From contig MU617553.1 of assembly GCA_025201705.1 (NCBI GenBank), positions 1 to 10,895 of the forward strand: 10,895 bases of DNA. The letters run 5' to 3'. Positions 1-9,851 of the stretch are shown here, piece by piece. The first letter of the stretch is position 1. Each line of letters opens with the position of its first letter. This DNA is from Dissophora ornata. Lineage: Eukaryota; Mortierellomycota; Mortierellomycetes; Mortierellales; Mortierellaceae. The position numbers and the translations under genes were made by a program. Below the pieces are notes generated by a model. That model worked only from the letters and a program-made list of their open reading frames with translations, made no database searches and was not told the DNA's origin.

Positions 1-643
1 TTTCATTTCCTGCCAGGGACGGCGACTCTCACAAGCCATGGTCGCTCACAGATCGCAGACTGAACAAACACACACACGCACACACACACACATGCATGCG
101 AGGGAAAAGGCTGCAGACGTGTGTTTGGCCACCCAACACCCCTGTTGCCATCCCCACGAGGTCGTGCTATTCAAGACTACTGTTGCCCCTGTCTCGCCTG
201 TCGGTGTAAAAATATAAAAAGGCCACAGACAAACAAACTGGTCAGGCTGGCAGCAGGGGCAGACACAACAATGATTATAATCCTCTCAACATGCAGCATC
301 ACCGCCTGCGTAACCCGTCGTTATTCTCAGGAGCAACGACGGGCAAGGGACGGATACAAAGGCTGGCGAGAATCAAGAGAGAGCGATTATCGTCTCTTCA
401 CTTCTCTTCTCTTTTATAACGTTTAACGCCACGAATCCGAAAAACAAGTGACGCGCCTTAAACACCTTCCCTTCAGCATCATCACCATCAATCCTCCTCC
501 TCACCCCCTCTGTTAGTCTATCGCTGCCTCCTCCATCCTCCCACCTTGCATCTGCAGCCTCTATCCAACCTCAAGCTCGTAAAGAGGACACGCCTTTCGA
601 CCTTTTCTTCCAGTTCAGGCAGCTCAACAACACCTTAATCACC
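1..643 (+). promoter_or_regulatory. Upstream region and leader of the kinase gene
   Basis: I see no credible gene here. The stretch holds a CA dinucleotide repeat (69-92, one interruption), a TATA-like TATAAAAA at 213-220, a second TTATAA at 414-419, and a strongly C/T-rich stretch at about 450-545 of the type often found just upstream of fungal start codons. The start codon at 644 is preceded by CACC, a favourable context. The TATA-like site at 213 is far (about 430 bp) from the ATG, so either the leader is long or the functional core promoter is the later one; the sequence does not decide. The open frame at 121-426 has no recognisable protein features and is taken as chance. Confidence 0.45.
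69..92. repeat. CA dinucleotide microsatellite
   Basis: A CA tract of about 12 units is broken by one G at 78 and followed by a CATGCATGC palindrome. It is simple sequence in the upstream region of the kinase gene. Confidence 0.9.
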
Positions 644-3600
644 ATGCGGATCCAGTGGTCAGATCTCAAAACTTTTGACATCATTGGGTCGGGCTCCTTT
701 GGGAGAGTTTTCCACGGTGACCTCCTCGGCACCGAGGTTGCCATCAAAGAGTGTGTCCGGTCTGACTCCCGAGCTTTTGATGAAAAGTATTTTAAGCGAG
801 AAGTAGATATCTTGAAAGAGTCCAGGCACCCCAATATTGTTCAGGTAACATTCATCCTGACATCCGCCCGTTCTCCTGCCCACTTTTATAAACGCCATAG
901 TGTCCATTTGAACAATTCACTCAAATCTTTTTTTTCCCCCTCCACAGTTCATGGGTATTTGCAAGCGCAAGAAGCGGTTCTATATTGTCACAGAGTTCCT
1001 GCCTTTGGGAAACTTGCGGCGTGTACGTAGTAGGCTTTTCACTCAATCCTCACTTTGCCTCCATGTCGACTATCCAACTTCTGATGCTCATGTCCATTGA
1101 AACTGCTCCCTGTTAGTGGATCCAAGACGACACAAAAGAATTTGGTTGGGATACTCGGATCAGTTTCGCCATCGACATTTCGTTGGCTCTGGCGTACTTG
1201 CACCACAAAAATATTATTCATCGGTAGGAATTTTGAAAGACGGAAAAGGCTGGATTGTCACAAAAAAAAAAAAAAAAAAAAAAAATGTCACGGCTGTGCC
1301 CCTATTTTCGTGGTGTTTGAACACATGAACAGTCGGTTTCCATGCTATCCAACGCCTTGTTTTGATTGTACGCACCATTTGACAAACACTGTATTGCCAT
1401 TCTTTTGGTCACAATGTAGAGACTTGAAGGGCGAGAACCTGCTTATCTCCGAAAACATGCGGATCAAGGTACGGAAAATCAAAAGAGAATAAACCCCAGC
1501 ACTAAAATAAAAAAGAGAGGGGAAGGCCGATGTTAACTATCAGTACCACCGACTTGAATAGGTGTGTGACTTTGGGTTCAGTCGAGTAGAGGCAAGGGAT
1601 GACGACGAAATGCGCAGGATCAGCTACTGTGGGACAGACGGATACATGGTATGAGGAAATATATCATCTGCATCTCGACACGTCCAAAGAACTGTTGAGG
1701 ATCCACAACTCTTACTCATGCAAGACTTTTCTTTGGCCCATATTTAAGGCTCCCGAGATCCTGCTGGGCGAAGACTTTGACTGCAGCGTCGATGTCTTCT
1801 CATTTGGGATCGTTCTTGCAGAGATGATGGCTCGACATGTTGTCGACCCCCAGCACTTTCAGCGTCTTGCCCCGGACATGAGTGTCTCTGCAGACGAAAT
1901 CCTATTTCGTGCCCAACCAGGATGTCCAGTAGAGCTTGGCGAGTTGGCGGTCCATTGCGTGCAGTCTCTACCACAGAACCGACCCAAACTGCGTCAGATC
2001 GTCGAACATCTTACAATGATTGAGAATGTTGATATCCATGTGGGAACAACTCTAGTGGTAGCACCCTCTGTGGCCAGGGCGGCCCGGAATATGATGCAGA
2101 AAAAAGAAGCTGCAGCCAAACGATTCCAACAGCAATACGAACAGCACTCGGAAGAGCAGCACGCGTACCCTACGGAGCTACAACCTCACCAATTTTATCC
2201 AGAGGCGAGTTCGAGTGTTCGAGGCGAGGCCCAAACATGGAGGATGATGGACGAGGAAAATGCGTCGTCACGAATGACAGAGAGTTCTACCATCGGATCA
2301 CAGAGTACTTTCAAAGGCAGACGTCGGAGAGGTGCAAGGACCGGAGAGCGGGAGCAAAGTATCGACGCAGGAAGCTCTACCATACCATTAGTTCTTGAAA
2401 TTCGACGCCACGCAAGAGAACAAAGTGATATTAGCAGTGAGGACCTGGTTAGAGATGGAAACAACTCGTTTGGAGATGACGACGAGACAACATTCAGGAT
2501 GCCACTTTGGGATAGTATCAATTCTCCGCACAACCTGCAGCAGCTGAGACAGTGGCATGGTTTCGAATCAGCTCGCGCCTCGACAACCGATGGTGAGCCA
2601 GATCTTCGCTCCTGGGATCAAGAGCGCCATCGCGGAGTAGGGAGTCAGGGACTGTCGCAACTCAGTAGTATACAGATCGACCTCAATAGGGATGACGACG
2701 ACGATGGCAACTACGACTTCGAAAGTGACGGATCAAGCAATGGAGGCGATTATGACAGCGAGGACCAGGATTCGCTATTCGACGAAGACAGCGATCTAGA
2801 GACCCACAGCCGATCTCATAGTAAACCCATGGATGATTACGAGTTTAGTAGTGACAGCGATGAATCACTGTCATCGACTTCGTTGACTGAGAGTGTTGTC
2901 ATAGCGTTAGATACTCTCGAGATACCGGACCCGCTTGTGACCGAACTCCAGGAGATACCTCCAGGAGCTATGCCTTTGGATACCAGTGGAGGGCGTGCAA
3001 TAGAGGCAACAACAACTGCAGCTAAATCCTCGGCTGCGTCCCCTCGGAATGGCGAGGATGGAGGCAAGCTATTCAGGAAACCAAGTTTAATCTCTCGGCT
3101 TTTACCACCAATTCCAACCTCAGAGAATCCGTGGACATCGGACACAGCCTTGCAAAGTGAAATCGCCGATGGAATCAACCAGCTTATCACAACGACCAAT
3201 CGAAGCTCTGTTGATGCAACAAAGGGTGCGGCAGTAGTCGCTACAGATAATGATTCGTCTACACCACCAGCACCTCCATCAAAGTCTAGCCTTTTATTAA
3301 GGACAAACACTATCAAATCACTTCGACGACTTGCATCTGGCACGGATCCAGTGTCAGCTGAAGAAAATGAGCAGAACCGCTCTGCACCAACATCCCTGAC
3401 AGAGGCAATTGTCCAAGTATATCAACAGTCATCGCCATCTACGGTAGACTCGGCTTCCACATCAGTAGCCACATCACAGTCCTCGTCTTCGTCTTCCTCC
3501 TCCTCTTCATCAACACCAAATGAGCTAAGCCCGGAAGTAGAAAAAGTGGACGCGTCCACAGGCGGCAACAGTAATGGCGCCCCATATAGAGGACTAGGAC

Positions 3601-4281
3601 TGATACGCGGCATGTCTGACAGCGTCTTAGAAAGCACCTCCCACGCACTTGAGTCTGGAGGCACACTCACCAGTAATATCATTGCAGCCATGGGCGCAAA
3701 AACCTGGACCAGCGGGACAGGTGGCTTTGGGCAATGGATTGGTCAATACACACAACATGACGACCAGTCCGGGCAATCAAACCTCAAGAGGCACGCCTCA
3801 CTCATGGAGGGAAAGCAGGCGACAAGAGATCTCCAACCCTTTGAAGGATTCGTCATAGAAGAAGGCGAGGAAGGGAGGAAGAATTTGGAGATAGGACAGG
3901 GAGCAAACAAGGAGAGCAATCACGCTGAACCGATGGCGACAGTTAAGAGACGGGCCCCAAAGACTATGACAGGATTCCCACATCGATTCTCGCTTGTTGT
4001 CTTTTCGACGCATCTGCTGCCAAAGTGTGATGTTTGTCAGAAGCGGTTGGGTGTTTTGCCAGGGTGGTCAGCGAAGCATCTTGAGTGCGACGGTATGAGT
4101 TATGTATTCGTCTCGTTGAATTGTTCAGTCCCAGAGGCTGATGCCATCACTTCTCTTCATCCTAACTTGCGTCCTTCCTTTAATAGATTGCGGGTATAAA
4201 TCACATCCAAAGTGTGTGGCAAACGTAGTCAAGTGCTGCACTTCCGCCAGGAAATCAGGCGTATGGGAGATTCCAGTCTAA
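644..4281 (+). CDS. TKL-family (LISK-like) protein kinase with C-terminal C1 domain
   Basis: Proposed exons are 644-844, 948-1022, 1117-1223, 1420-1468, 1562-1648, 1749-4092 and 4187-4281, giving about 985 residues; every junction is GT...AG and phases agree. The kinase domain (about 11-262) looks complete: glycine loop GSGSFG at 15-20, VAIK lysine 35, helix-C Glu53, gatekeeper Thr82, HRDLKGEN at 127-134 (catalytic Asp129), DFG at 147-149, APE at 174-176, DVFSFG at 188-193 and conserved Arg251. HRDLKGEN and CGTDGYMAPE suggest Ser/Thr specificity and a LISK-like TKL kinase. Then come a Gln/Glu-rich possible coiled coil (291-311), an acidic Asp/Ser tract (488-525), an 11-serine run (751-761) and candidate basophilic phosphosites (RRLAS near 700, RHASL near 855). 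The C-terminus is a C1 zinc finger (His918, CDVC, CDDC, His961, Cys964, Cys971). C1 domains bind diacylglycerol or other membrane lipids, so membrane recruitment is likely; substrate unknown. Confidence 0.88.
1262..1285 (+). repeat. 24-nt poly-A tract inside kinase intron 3
   Basis: An uninterrupted run of 24 A lies near the 5' end of the third and longest intron (1224-1419, 196 nt) of the kinase gene; the other introns of that gene are 93-103 nt. The run may have arisen by slippage or from an inserted A-tail. No target duplication was seen around it. Confidence 0.95.
3480..3512 (+). repeat. Poly-serine codon run in the kinase linker
   Basis: Eleven consecutive serine codons use a mixture of TCC, TCG, TCT and TCA, so this is a protein-level homopolymer rather than a pure trinucleotide microsatellite. 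It lies in the disordered linker between the kinase and C1 domains (residues 751-761). Confidence 0.9.
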
Positions 4282-4390
4282 ACTCATTACGATCATCAAA
4301 TATAATTTTAAATAGAACACGTAGTCGCGCGTTGTGGTTTGTGTTTACTATGAAGAATACAAGATAGTTAAGACTAGGCGGAGTGCTGAT
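4282..4390. terminator. Shared 3' intergenic region of two convergent genes
   Basis: Only 109 bp separate the stop codons of the kinase (+) and the CSC1-like gene (-). An AT-rich block at about 4298-4315 (AAATATAATTTTAAATAG) is the only candidate for 3'-end formation and could serve both strands. The two transcripts therefore probably overlap at their 3' ends. No canonical AATAAA is visible, which is common in fungi. Confidence 0.5.
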
Positions 4391-7300
4391 TTACTCCCAG
4401 TGCTCCTCCCCAGGAGCAACCTCGCGCTGTGACACGTCGACTGCAATGCGGCCCTTCGCATCCATCGTTGCAGAATCCGTCGTACTCGGCAACCCCGCAT
4501 TATTTAATTCCACCGCCTCCAACTCTGCAAACCCCCTCGGGTCCTTTGGCAACCAGATGGGTTCACCCTGTTTCCAGAACGCCGGGTTCACATACGACAA
4601 GGCCTCGGGTACGACCCTTTCCGCTGCCTGATCAGACGACGACAAAAGGCTGTGATTGGCGCCTAGAACTTGTAGACTGGAACTCGCCCCAACGCCGCCG
4701 TATTCGGACTCTTGGCGGTTCACCAGACGTCCATGTTTTGACAGAGCCAGTGTAGTCGTCGCGGTTATTGTTCTAGGTAGCGCCCCAGGTGCAGTGTTTG
4801 TCTGCATAGCAGCAGTAGGAGTAGCAGCAGTACTTAGGGCATCCCCCGCAACACTTTCTACACGAATAGATGGCAGAGGCGACTGGCTCGAATAATGCGA
4901 TCGGCGAGAGTCAGAAGACTCATCGCGACGGTGTGCTGGTGCATTCCGCGGTGCCGATGCGGAATCCAACCTGGGCGACGACCTTGCTGGTGTATTAGGT
5001 GTATAAATCTCTTTGGTTTCCGGCTCCAGTCGCGGTGATGACGTGGGATCTTTATATGGCGCCTTCTCACGAATAGATTCCTGAGCAGGGATAGGGTTCA
5101 CCTTTTCAGCGTCGCTGGTCTGCTCGTATTCCTTTTCTTCTGCATCGATATCCGTTGTTATTCTGGTGACACTAATCTCTCCCGCCTCGGCGCTTGTCCC
5201 TGTTCCCGATCTTGTCCTTACTCCAGCGCCTCCTATTCCTGTACCTGTGCTTAAACTAGCAGCAACGATTCCCGAAGCGCTGGAGCTATCCACACGGATC
5301 CCATTCATGACAGCAGTGATGCCTCGGGTGTCGAACGCCTCGACAGGGAGGTACTTGATAAGTGGTTTGAAGACGTTGTTGCGACTGATGATGATGGCCA
5401 TGAGGCTGAGAACGAGAACGATGAACATGACAACGGACTGTCCGACTGCCTTTTGGAGGACGAAAAGGCCAAGCATGACTATTTCAAACAAGATGACACC
5501 GACATAGATCTGGTCGACGATTCGCGGGAAAATTAGTCCGCCAGAATCGTATGGCTGGCGGTATACGTAGATGAACATGTGGCGGAAGGCCAGGTAGAAG
5601 AGACCAAAGTAGATCACCATGAATGGTAAAATGAGAGGTTGGATGGTCGAATAGAGCAGACCTATAGGATGCGAAGAACGGGCAAGGAGGTTTAGAAACG
5701 TACTTGACATATTCTGACCAAGCACCATGCATAGAAGCTAGCTTACCGATCGAGAATGCAATAGTGTGCACAGGGATTGTCATTCCCCAATCAACAGATC
5801 CCATCCCCGTCTCGGTCGCGAACATCCGGCGTGGGGTCGAGGATAGCTTCTTAAAAATCATGTACACGATCAGAGGTCCAATTTGCAGTAGCATAAGCGG
5901 GATTTGGATAAGCGACAGGAGGATATAGGTAAGGAAGAAGGTTGATGCCTGGGGGAGTGATGATGCGAGCATCACCATGATATTGTTAGGATTATCCTTG
6001 ATCGACTGCACCGCTGGAAATATGCCATTAGCGAGTGTGCTGACAAGCAGTACATGGACGACCTAGCATCCAATAAAGCGGAAGACAGTAGCTTAGAGAA
6101 TAGCTTTGATAATGCCACGTGCCGATGCAATGGTGCCCTGAGCTAAGATCACAAAGTGATCCCTTACGCTAAACCAGTGATAGGACGTGACGACGGCAAG
6201 CGTTTTTCGGGTGCTCAAGACCTCCCCTCCGAAATGTGCAAGCACTGAGAGCAAAGGAATGGATGATTAGACGCCTTGCATTGGTTCAACCGAACACTAA
6301 AGCAGGATGACCGAGTCAAACTCACTATAAAGGATGATAGGCAGGAGCATCATCAAGACTGCCAAACCTATGGGAGGCAAGATACCCTGGATGATTCCCA
6401 CCACAGCGTTAGGCAGGCTGTAAACGCCACTCAAGAACGGCGCATACCGAACGATTGTATCCAGATTTGCTATTGACGCCACAAATGCTACAGGAATAGT
6501 CCAAAACACTATCAGGGCAGTCTCTAGCAGTGTAGAGATCGTTCTCCTGATATTCCGGATCTTCAGATTATGATTCAGATTATCCCAGAGCACGTCCTTG
6601 GGATGGACCTCCAAAAGTCGTGGCCCCATAGTCAAAATTTTTCGGTGGACAACGGACTGAGTTGCCAGATGTGCGCCCAGCTGGTGATTGAACTGAATAA
6701 ACGCAGCCCTCATCTTGTCCTTGTCTTTGTTTTCACGCATGACAGTTAGCCCCGCCTGCTGTCTTGCCAAGATCGAGGCGTTCATGTTGGAAAGTTCAGA
6801 TCGATATGCCTGGATCGAGTCCACTTTCTCTGCTCCGCAACAGCTGGCAAACAATGACATGGGGAACTTGGCAGGACGATGGCGTGGTCGTGACTCTTGT
6901 GGGAACGACTCGTCAGAGTACACGAGCTCCTGTTGCCTGCTTCCATCTCTGTCATTTAGAGGATCAGTGGATGACTGCGAGGCTCGCTTGCCGTACTTTT
7001 GGTGATGCTTCAGTCTACTTTGAATCAGTGTACATTCGACGGCCTCAAGTTTGCCAGTGATGGCGGTGCGTTTGACTATATCCTTCTGAAGATCCGGTGC
7101 TGCATAGGCGAGCCAAATACGCTTGACACCGCCAGGGAATGCACCAAAAACGTCGTATAGACTTTGAACGTTATCTTCTCCCTTGGGGATGCCGCAAACG
7201 AGGATCGTGGTGGCTTGTAGGGACGCGGCATGGCGATTGCTCATGAGATAGTTCTGCCGACGGATAATGTATTGTCGGATGCTATACATCCCCAACGCGA

Positions 7301-7885
7301 CTGTTGCAGCTATTTCCGTTTTTTCCCGCAACACAAAGTTCATATGTAGATGGGCGTCAAGAAACGCGGTTCCCAATGCAATCTACAAAAAGACTAGGTA
7401 ATCCTTTATCTTGGATGAATGCCCTCAAACTTACCACAGAAAATAACCGTCAGAACCAAGTGTGCCCAAAGTCGGTTCTGATCTTCAATGTTGGCAATAG
7501 TGAATTGATTCAACCCGACCAAGTTCAACTGATTGGAAGAGTTCAATGGGATCAAGATAGGGATCCCCAATATTGCGAACCCAATAAACAAGAAAAAGGA
7601 CGTGCCCAGAAACTCAATAAACATATAGGCGTCCAGGCCACAATTCTCAATGAACTCGAGTTCACTAAGTTTGCGTGACCCAAAGACCCAGCCGAGGAGA
7701 CCCTCGGCCAACTCTACGGGTCTTTCACTCTCGGGACCCATGTATGTCTTGGGGCGGTAGACGCGTGGGAAATGCCGGCGGACAATTGCAAAGACAGTAA
7801 AGAGCGCGGCAGAAACTGCTACAGTGAAGATGAGGGATGACACGAAAGCCGAAACCGACGCATCTGAATTCTGTTGGTCCGCCAT
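4391..7885 (-). CDS. CSC1/OSCA/TMEM63-family calcium-permeable osmosensitive channel
   Basis: Exons, read on the minus strand, are 7885-7435, 7309-6326, 6244-6168, 6062-5747 and 5661-4391, giving about 1032 residues, a normal fungal length. The order of parts matches the family: an N-terminal membrane segment (about 12-34), two more (93-114 and 140-165), a cytosolic domain (about 180-405) starting with TILVCGIPKG and ending with the VHPKDVLWDNL stretch, then the multi-spanning channel block (411-702) including LPPIGLAVLMMLLPIIL, STLANGIFPAVQSIKDNP and PLILPFMVIYFGLFYLAFR. A Ser/Thr- and charge-rich tail (about 745-960) leads to a conserved C-terminal motif (YVNPAFWKQGEPIWLPKD, about 966-983) seen in fungal members. 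Characterised relatives are hyperosmolarity- or stretch-gated cation channels, so that role is inferred here. Intron 1 is the weakest join: exon 2 was started at 7309 because that gives the family's usual spacing in the third membrane segment. A paralogue name (CSC1, PHM7, RSN1) cannot be assigned by eye. Confidence 0.92.
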
Positions 7886-7907
7886 GAGGTGCTATAGTAT
7901 AGGCTGC

Positions 7908-7917
7908 GGGGGGGGGG
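7908..7917. repeat. 10-nt G/C homopolymer in the channel gene leader
   Basis: Ten consecutive G on the plus strand (C on the coding strand of the channel gene) sit about 23 bp upstream of its start codon. Such a run is prone to slippage, and to sequencing error. Confidence 0.85.
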
Positions 7918-8004
7918 ATATTCTGGTGGAAGGTCTCCGGAACAGTTCGTGGTGTTGGTGCAAGCGAATATCTTTTGAACAATGAGGAGGGGAGACTAAA
8001 GTAC

Positions 8005-8010
8005 TATATA
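8005..8010 (-). promoter_or_regulatory. TATA-like element of the CSC1-like gene
   Basis: TATATA lies about 120 bp upstream of the ATG at 7885, a plausible distance for a fungal core promoter with a short leader. The call rests on match and position only. Confidence 0.35.
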
Positions 8011-8582
8011 GAATAGGGGGAGGGGTACTCAGTAAAGGTAGCGGTGGAGTGGCCCTCGGCAAGCCAGGGTGCGGTTGCAACTTCAGGAAGTGGGAAGACA
8101 AAGAGGAGCGAAAAGAAAAGTAGATGTCACGCTGAGAGACGTCAATTTTATTTTGTGTCTAGCATATAAGCTGGGGAATGGACCCTTCCCTTGGTCAAGT
8201 TTGAGATTGTTGTCACACAAGGAATGAACATTGGTGTAAAAGGGGTTTGCGTGATCTGTACCTCACGACATGTGCACCGGTGTGGCGCGCGGCAAAGGCA
8301 CAAGGCATTTTTGCTTGTGTGTCTATCCTAGGCGATAGTAGTCTATGTTGGGATTGACCTGTCTCAGGGGGGACTTACTTAAAATAAGGTCGATCATGCA
8401 CGCTCTTCAATGGGTGCTGTCTTGCCTTCAATACTCGCGGGGTAACATGATATCATCACCACGCTACACTAGTGCTGTCGACGCAGGCATAGTGTCTTCA
8501 CTCTAAACGACCGAACGGATCAAAAGGAAACGGAAGTATCGCTCGGCTCTCCTGTAAGCTGCTGTAGAACTGGAATCAGGAC

Positions 8583-8628
8583 GGGCTCCTGCTTCCTGCC
8601 TCCTCTCGAAGGGAGGAAGAAGTAGCCC
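8583..8628. repeat. 46-nt imperfect inverted repeat (hairpin)
   Basis: The arms pair from GGGCT (8583-8587) with AGCCC (8624-8628) inward to 8601/8610: about 16 of 19 positions pair, with mismatches at 8588/8623, 8591/8620 and 8598/8613, around an 8-nt loop. It is the strongest fold-back I found in the window and lies in the intergenic region, with no gene directly next to it. It could be a chance purine/pyrimidine fold-back, a remnant of a small inverted-repeat element, or part of a transcribed structure. Confidence 0.6.
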
Positions 8629-9033
8629 TATTGAGCATCACTAATTTCGCAGGAACGCAATGAGCGTCAGTTTGACCTGACAGCCTCCAGGTACCGTGTT
8701 CCTTTACGAGAAGTAATACGACTGAGAGATGTGTCCAGACTACAAAGTCTCACGCCACATTCCGGCATATATTTCAAGTCCTGTTTCTGATTCATCTCGA
8801 CATATATCTCGATACGTTGCCATCATCCCTTGGACACCACCAATAGAAAATGGGTGGCAAATGATCGTCTTCATCTGCGCCTTGCTTGTATTTAGGAGAC
8901 CTAATAGGCCCACGCGATTCCAGTGTAGTTATTTGGAGACCCGTTCCTGTTTGGACTGGAGATCTGTCCTGAATGTTGCCATCACTGATTCATAGCGTGA
9001 TACGGCGCGGCTGCCATGCGACTGCAAAAACAG

Positions 9034-9039
9034 TATAAA
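9034..9039 (+). promoter_or_regulatory. TATA-like element of the small secreted-protein gene
   Basis: TATAAA sits about 145 bp before the ATG at 9183 and is followed by a C/T-rich leader (about 9048-9180), an arrangement typical of highly expressed fungal genes. The call is based on match and position only. Confidence 0.4.
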
Positions 9040-9182
9040 GAAAGGCGTCACTCACCTCCAAGACAAATTTCTTCAGCTATTTGTCTATCGTGTTCACCTA
9101 CCTACACATATACCACCAGAACACGCCATCCGACTCTTCTTTTTTGGTTTTCTACCCGCTCTCATATAATACTCCTACCATC

Positions 9183-9851
9183 ATGCATAGCCCTGTTCTC
9201 CTCTTGACTTTGGCCACAGTTGCCCTCGGCGCCACAGTGCGGATCAAGTCTGATATGGCAAGCTCTGAATCCCAGAACCTTATCGCGGCGCTTAATATCG
9301 GTTCTAGCGGCGCTTCCAGGGCGCCCATCATTGTCAACCTCGGCTGTCTCCTGAATCCTAATGTCGCTGCTTCCAAGCCGCAACGTGAGGTCGTCATTGT
9401 CAGTCTCGACCACCGCTTCGACTTCGATGTTGTCTCGACTGGCAAAGTTGTTTCCCGCCGCAGTACGTAAAAAGAAAGACGCCCTCTCATGTGCTAGATT
9501 TCCTTGGGCAGTGAAGATACGTGAGTGTAGTTTTAAAACTTCATTCTATCCCTCTATCTCTTTCATTCAGGCGATAACCAAGACGATGGTGACGACGATG
9601 AATCTCAGAACGAAGATGGGCTAGAAGTGACGGGTGCTCATATCAAGGACGACGGCAATAACACCAACAATGAGAGTAGTAGTAGTAGTAGTAGTAGTGT
9701 TTCTGGCGACACATCTCCTTCGACTGACAAGAAGACCGAGGGAACGTCTAAAAATGGGCAGAAGCATTCAGCAGCTAGCCAAAGCTCGGCTGCCGTCACG
9801 GGACTTTCAACCCTCGGTATCCTTGTTGGTTCATTGTTCCTGTGGGCGTAG
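9183..9851 (+). CDS. Small secreted, serine-rich, putatively GPI-anchored protein of unknown function
   Basis: Two exons (9183-9462 and 9571-9851) flank a 108-nt GTACGT...CAG intron; the phase-1 join keeps the frame, giving about 186 residues. I do not recognise the family. The start at 9183 was chosen over an in-frame ATG at 9081 because it opens directly with a signal peptide (hydrophobic 4-16, likely cleavage near the LGA at 15-17), whereas the longer start would bury it. The mature part has a region with two hydrophobic beta-like stretches (48-57, 68-75) and a single Cys55, an acidic segment (95-109, DNQDDGDDDE type), eight serines (129-136), two possible N-glycosylation sites (Asn123, Asn127), a Ser/Thr/Lys-rich stalk, and a terminal hydrophobic segment (about 168-186) after small residues, as in GPI signals. 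It probably sits at the plasma membrane or cell wall. The acidic and serine tracts could be a spacer. The stop is 210 bp from that of the convergent deacetylase gene. Confidence 0.68.
9675..9698 (+). repeat. (AGT)8 coding microsatellite
   Basis: Eight exact AGT units, in frame as serine codons, form the poly-serine part of the small secreted protein. Unlike the mixed-codon serine run in the kinase, this is a pure trinucleotide repeat and so is likely to vary in length between strains. Confidence 0.95.

Larger units (their letters stand above)
7886..9182. promoter_or_regulatory. Divergent intergenic region between the channel and the small secreted-protein gene
   Basis: About 1.3 kb with no gene I can support. 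On the channel side (minus strand) there is a 10-nt C run in the likely 5' leader (7908-7917 as G on plus) and a TATATA at 8005-8010, about 120 bp before the ATG at 7885. On the other side a TATAAA at 9034-9039 lies about 145 bp before the ATG at 9183, followed by a C/T-rich leader. The middle (8100-9000) carries an imperfect hairpin at 8583-8628 and smaller palindromes (CTATC...GATAG near 8325, GTCAG...CTGAC near 8667). The open frame at 8729-8995 has no recognisable features. No tRNA-like structure was seen. Confidence 0.5.

Noticed and set aside
121..426. A 101-codon open frame upstream of the kinase
   Set aside because: It spans the TATA-like site and promoter-type sequence, has no protein features, and lies upstream of a well-placed start at 644.
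2837..3343. A 168-codon open frame on the minus strand within the kinase linker
   Set aside because: It is antisense to a low-complexity coding exon and has no domain, signal or splice logic; it is a shadow of the sense frame.
1599..4199. A single 866-codon open frame read as a complete protein starting at 1599
   Set aside because: Its first 50 codons cover exon 5 in the wrong frame plus intron 5; the true exon 5 frame carries the DFG and CGTDGYM motifs and joins in phase at 1749. The end at 4199 is read-through of intron 6 and would cut the C1 domain.
7311..7382. Coding use of the stretch IALGTAFLDAHLHMNFVL in the channel
   Set aside because: Keeping it in frame would need an unlikely donor (GTTATT) after the codon for Thr145 and would insert about 18 extra residues into the third membrane segment, which otherwise has exactly the expected length.
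8729..8995. An 88-codon plus-strand open frame in the intergenic region
   Set aside because: There is no recognisable motif, no clear initiation context and no supporting composition; chance is the simplest reading.
9081..9182. An upstream in-frame ATG at 9081 as the start of the secreted protein
   Set aside because: It would add 34 residues before an excellent signal peptide and lies in the C/T-rich leader only about 40 bp after the TATA-like element; 9183 is the better start.
9463..9570. Two small introns with a mini-exon instead of one intron in the secreted-protein gene
   Set aside because: A GTGCTAG acceptor and a GTGAGT donor exist inside, but the first intron would be only about 35 nt, shorter than any other here; one 108-nt intron matches the rest of the window and keeps the frame.
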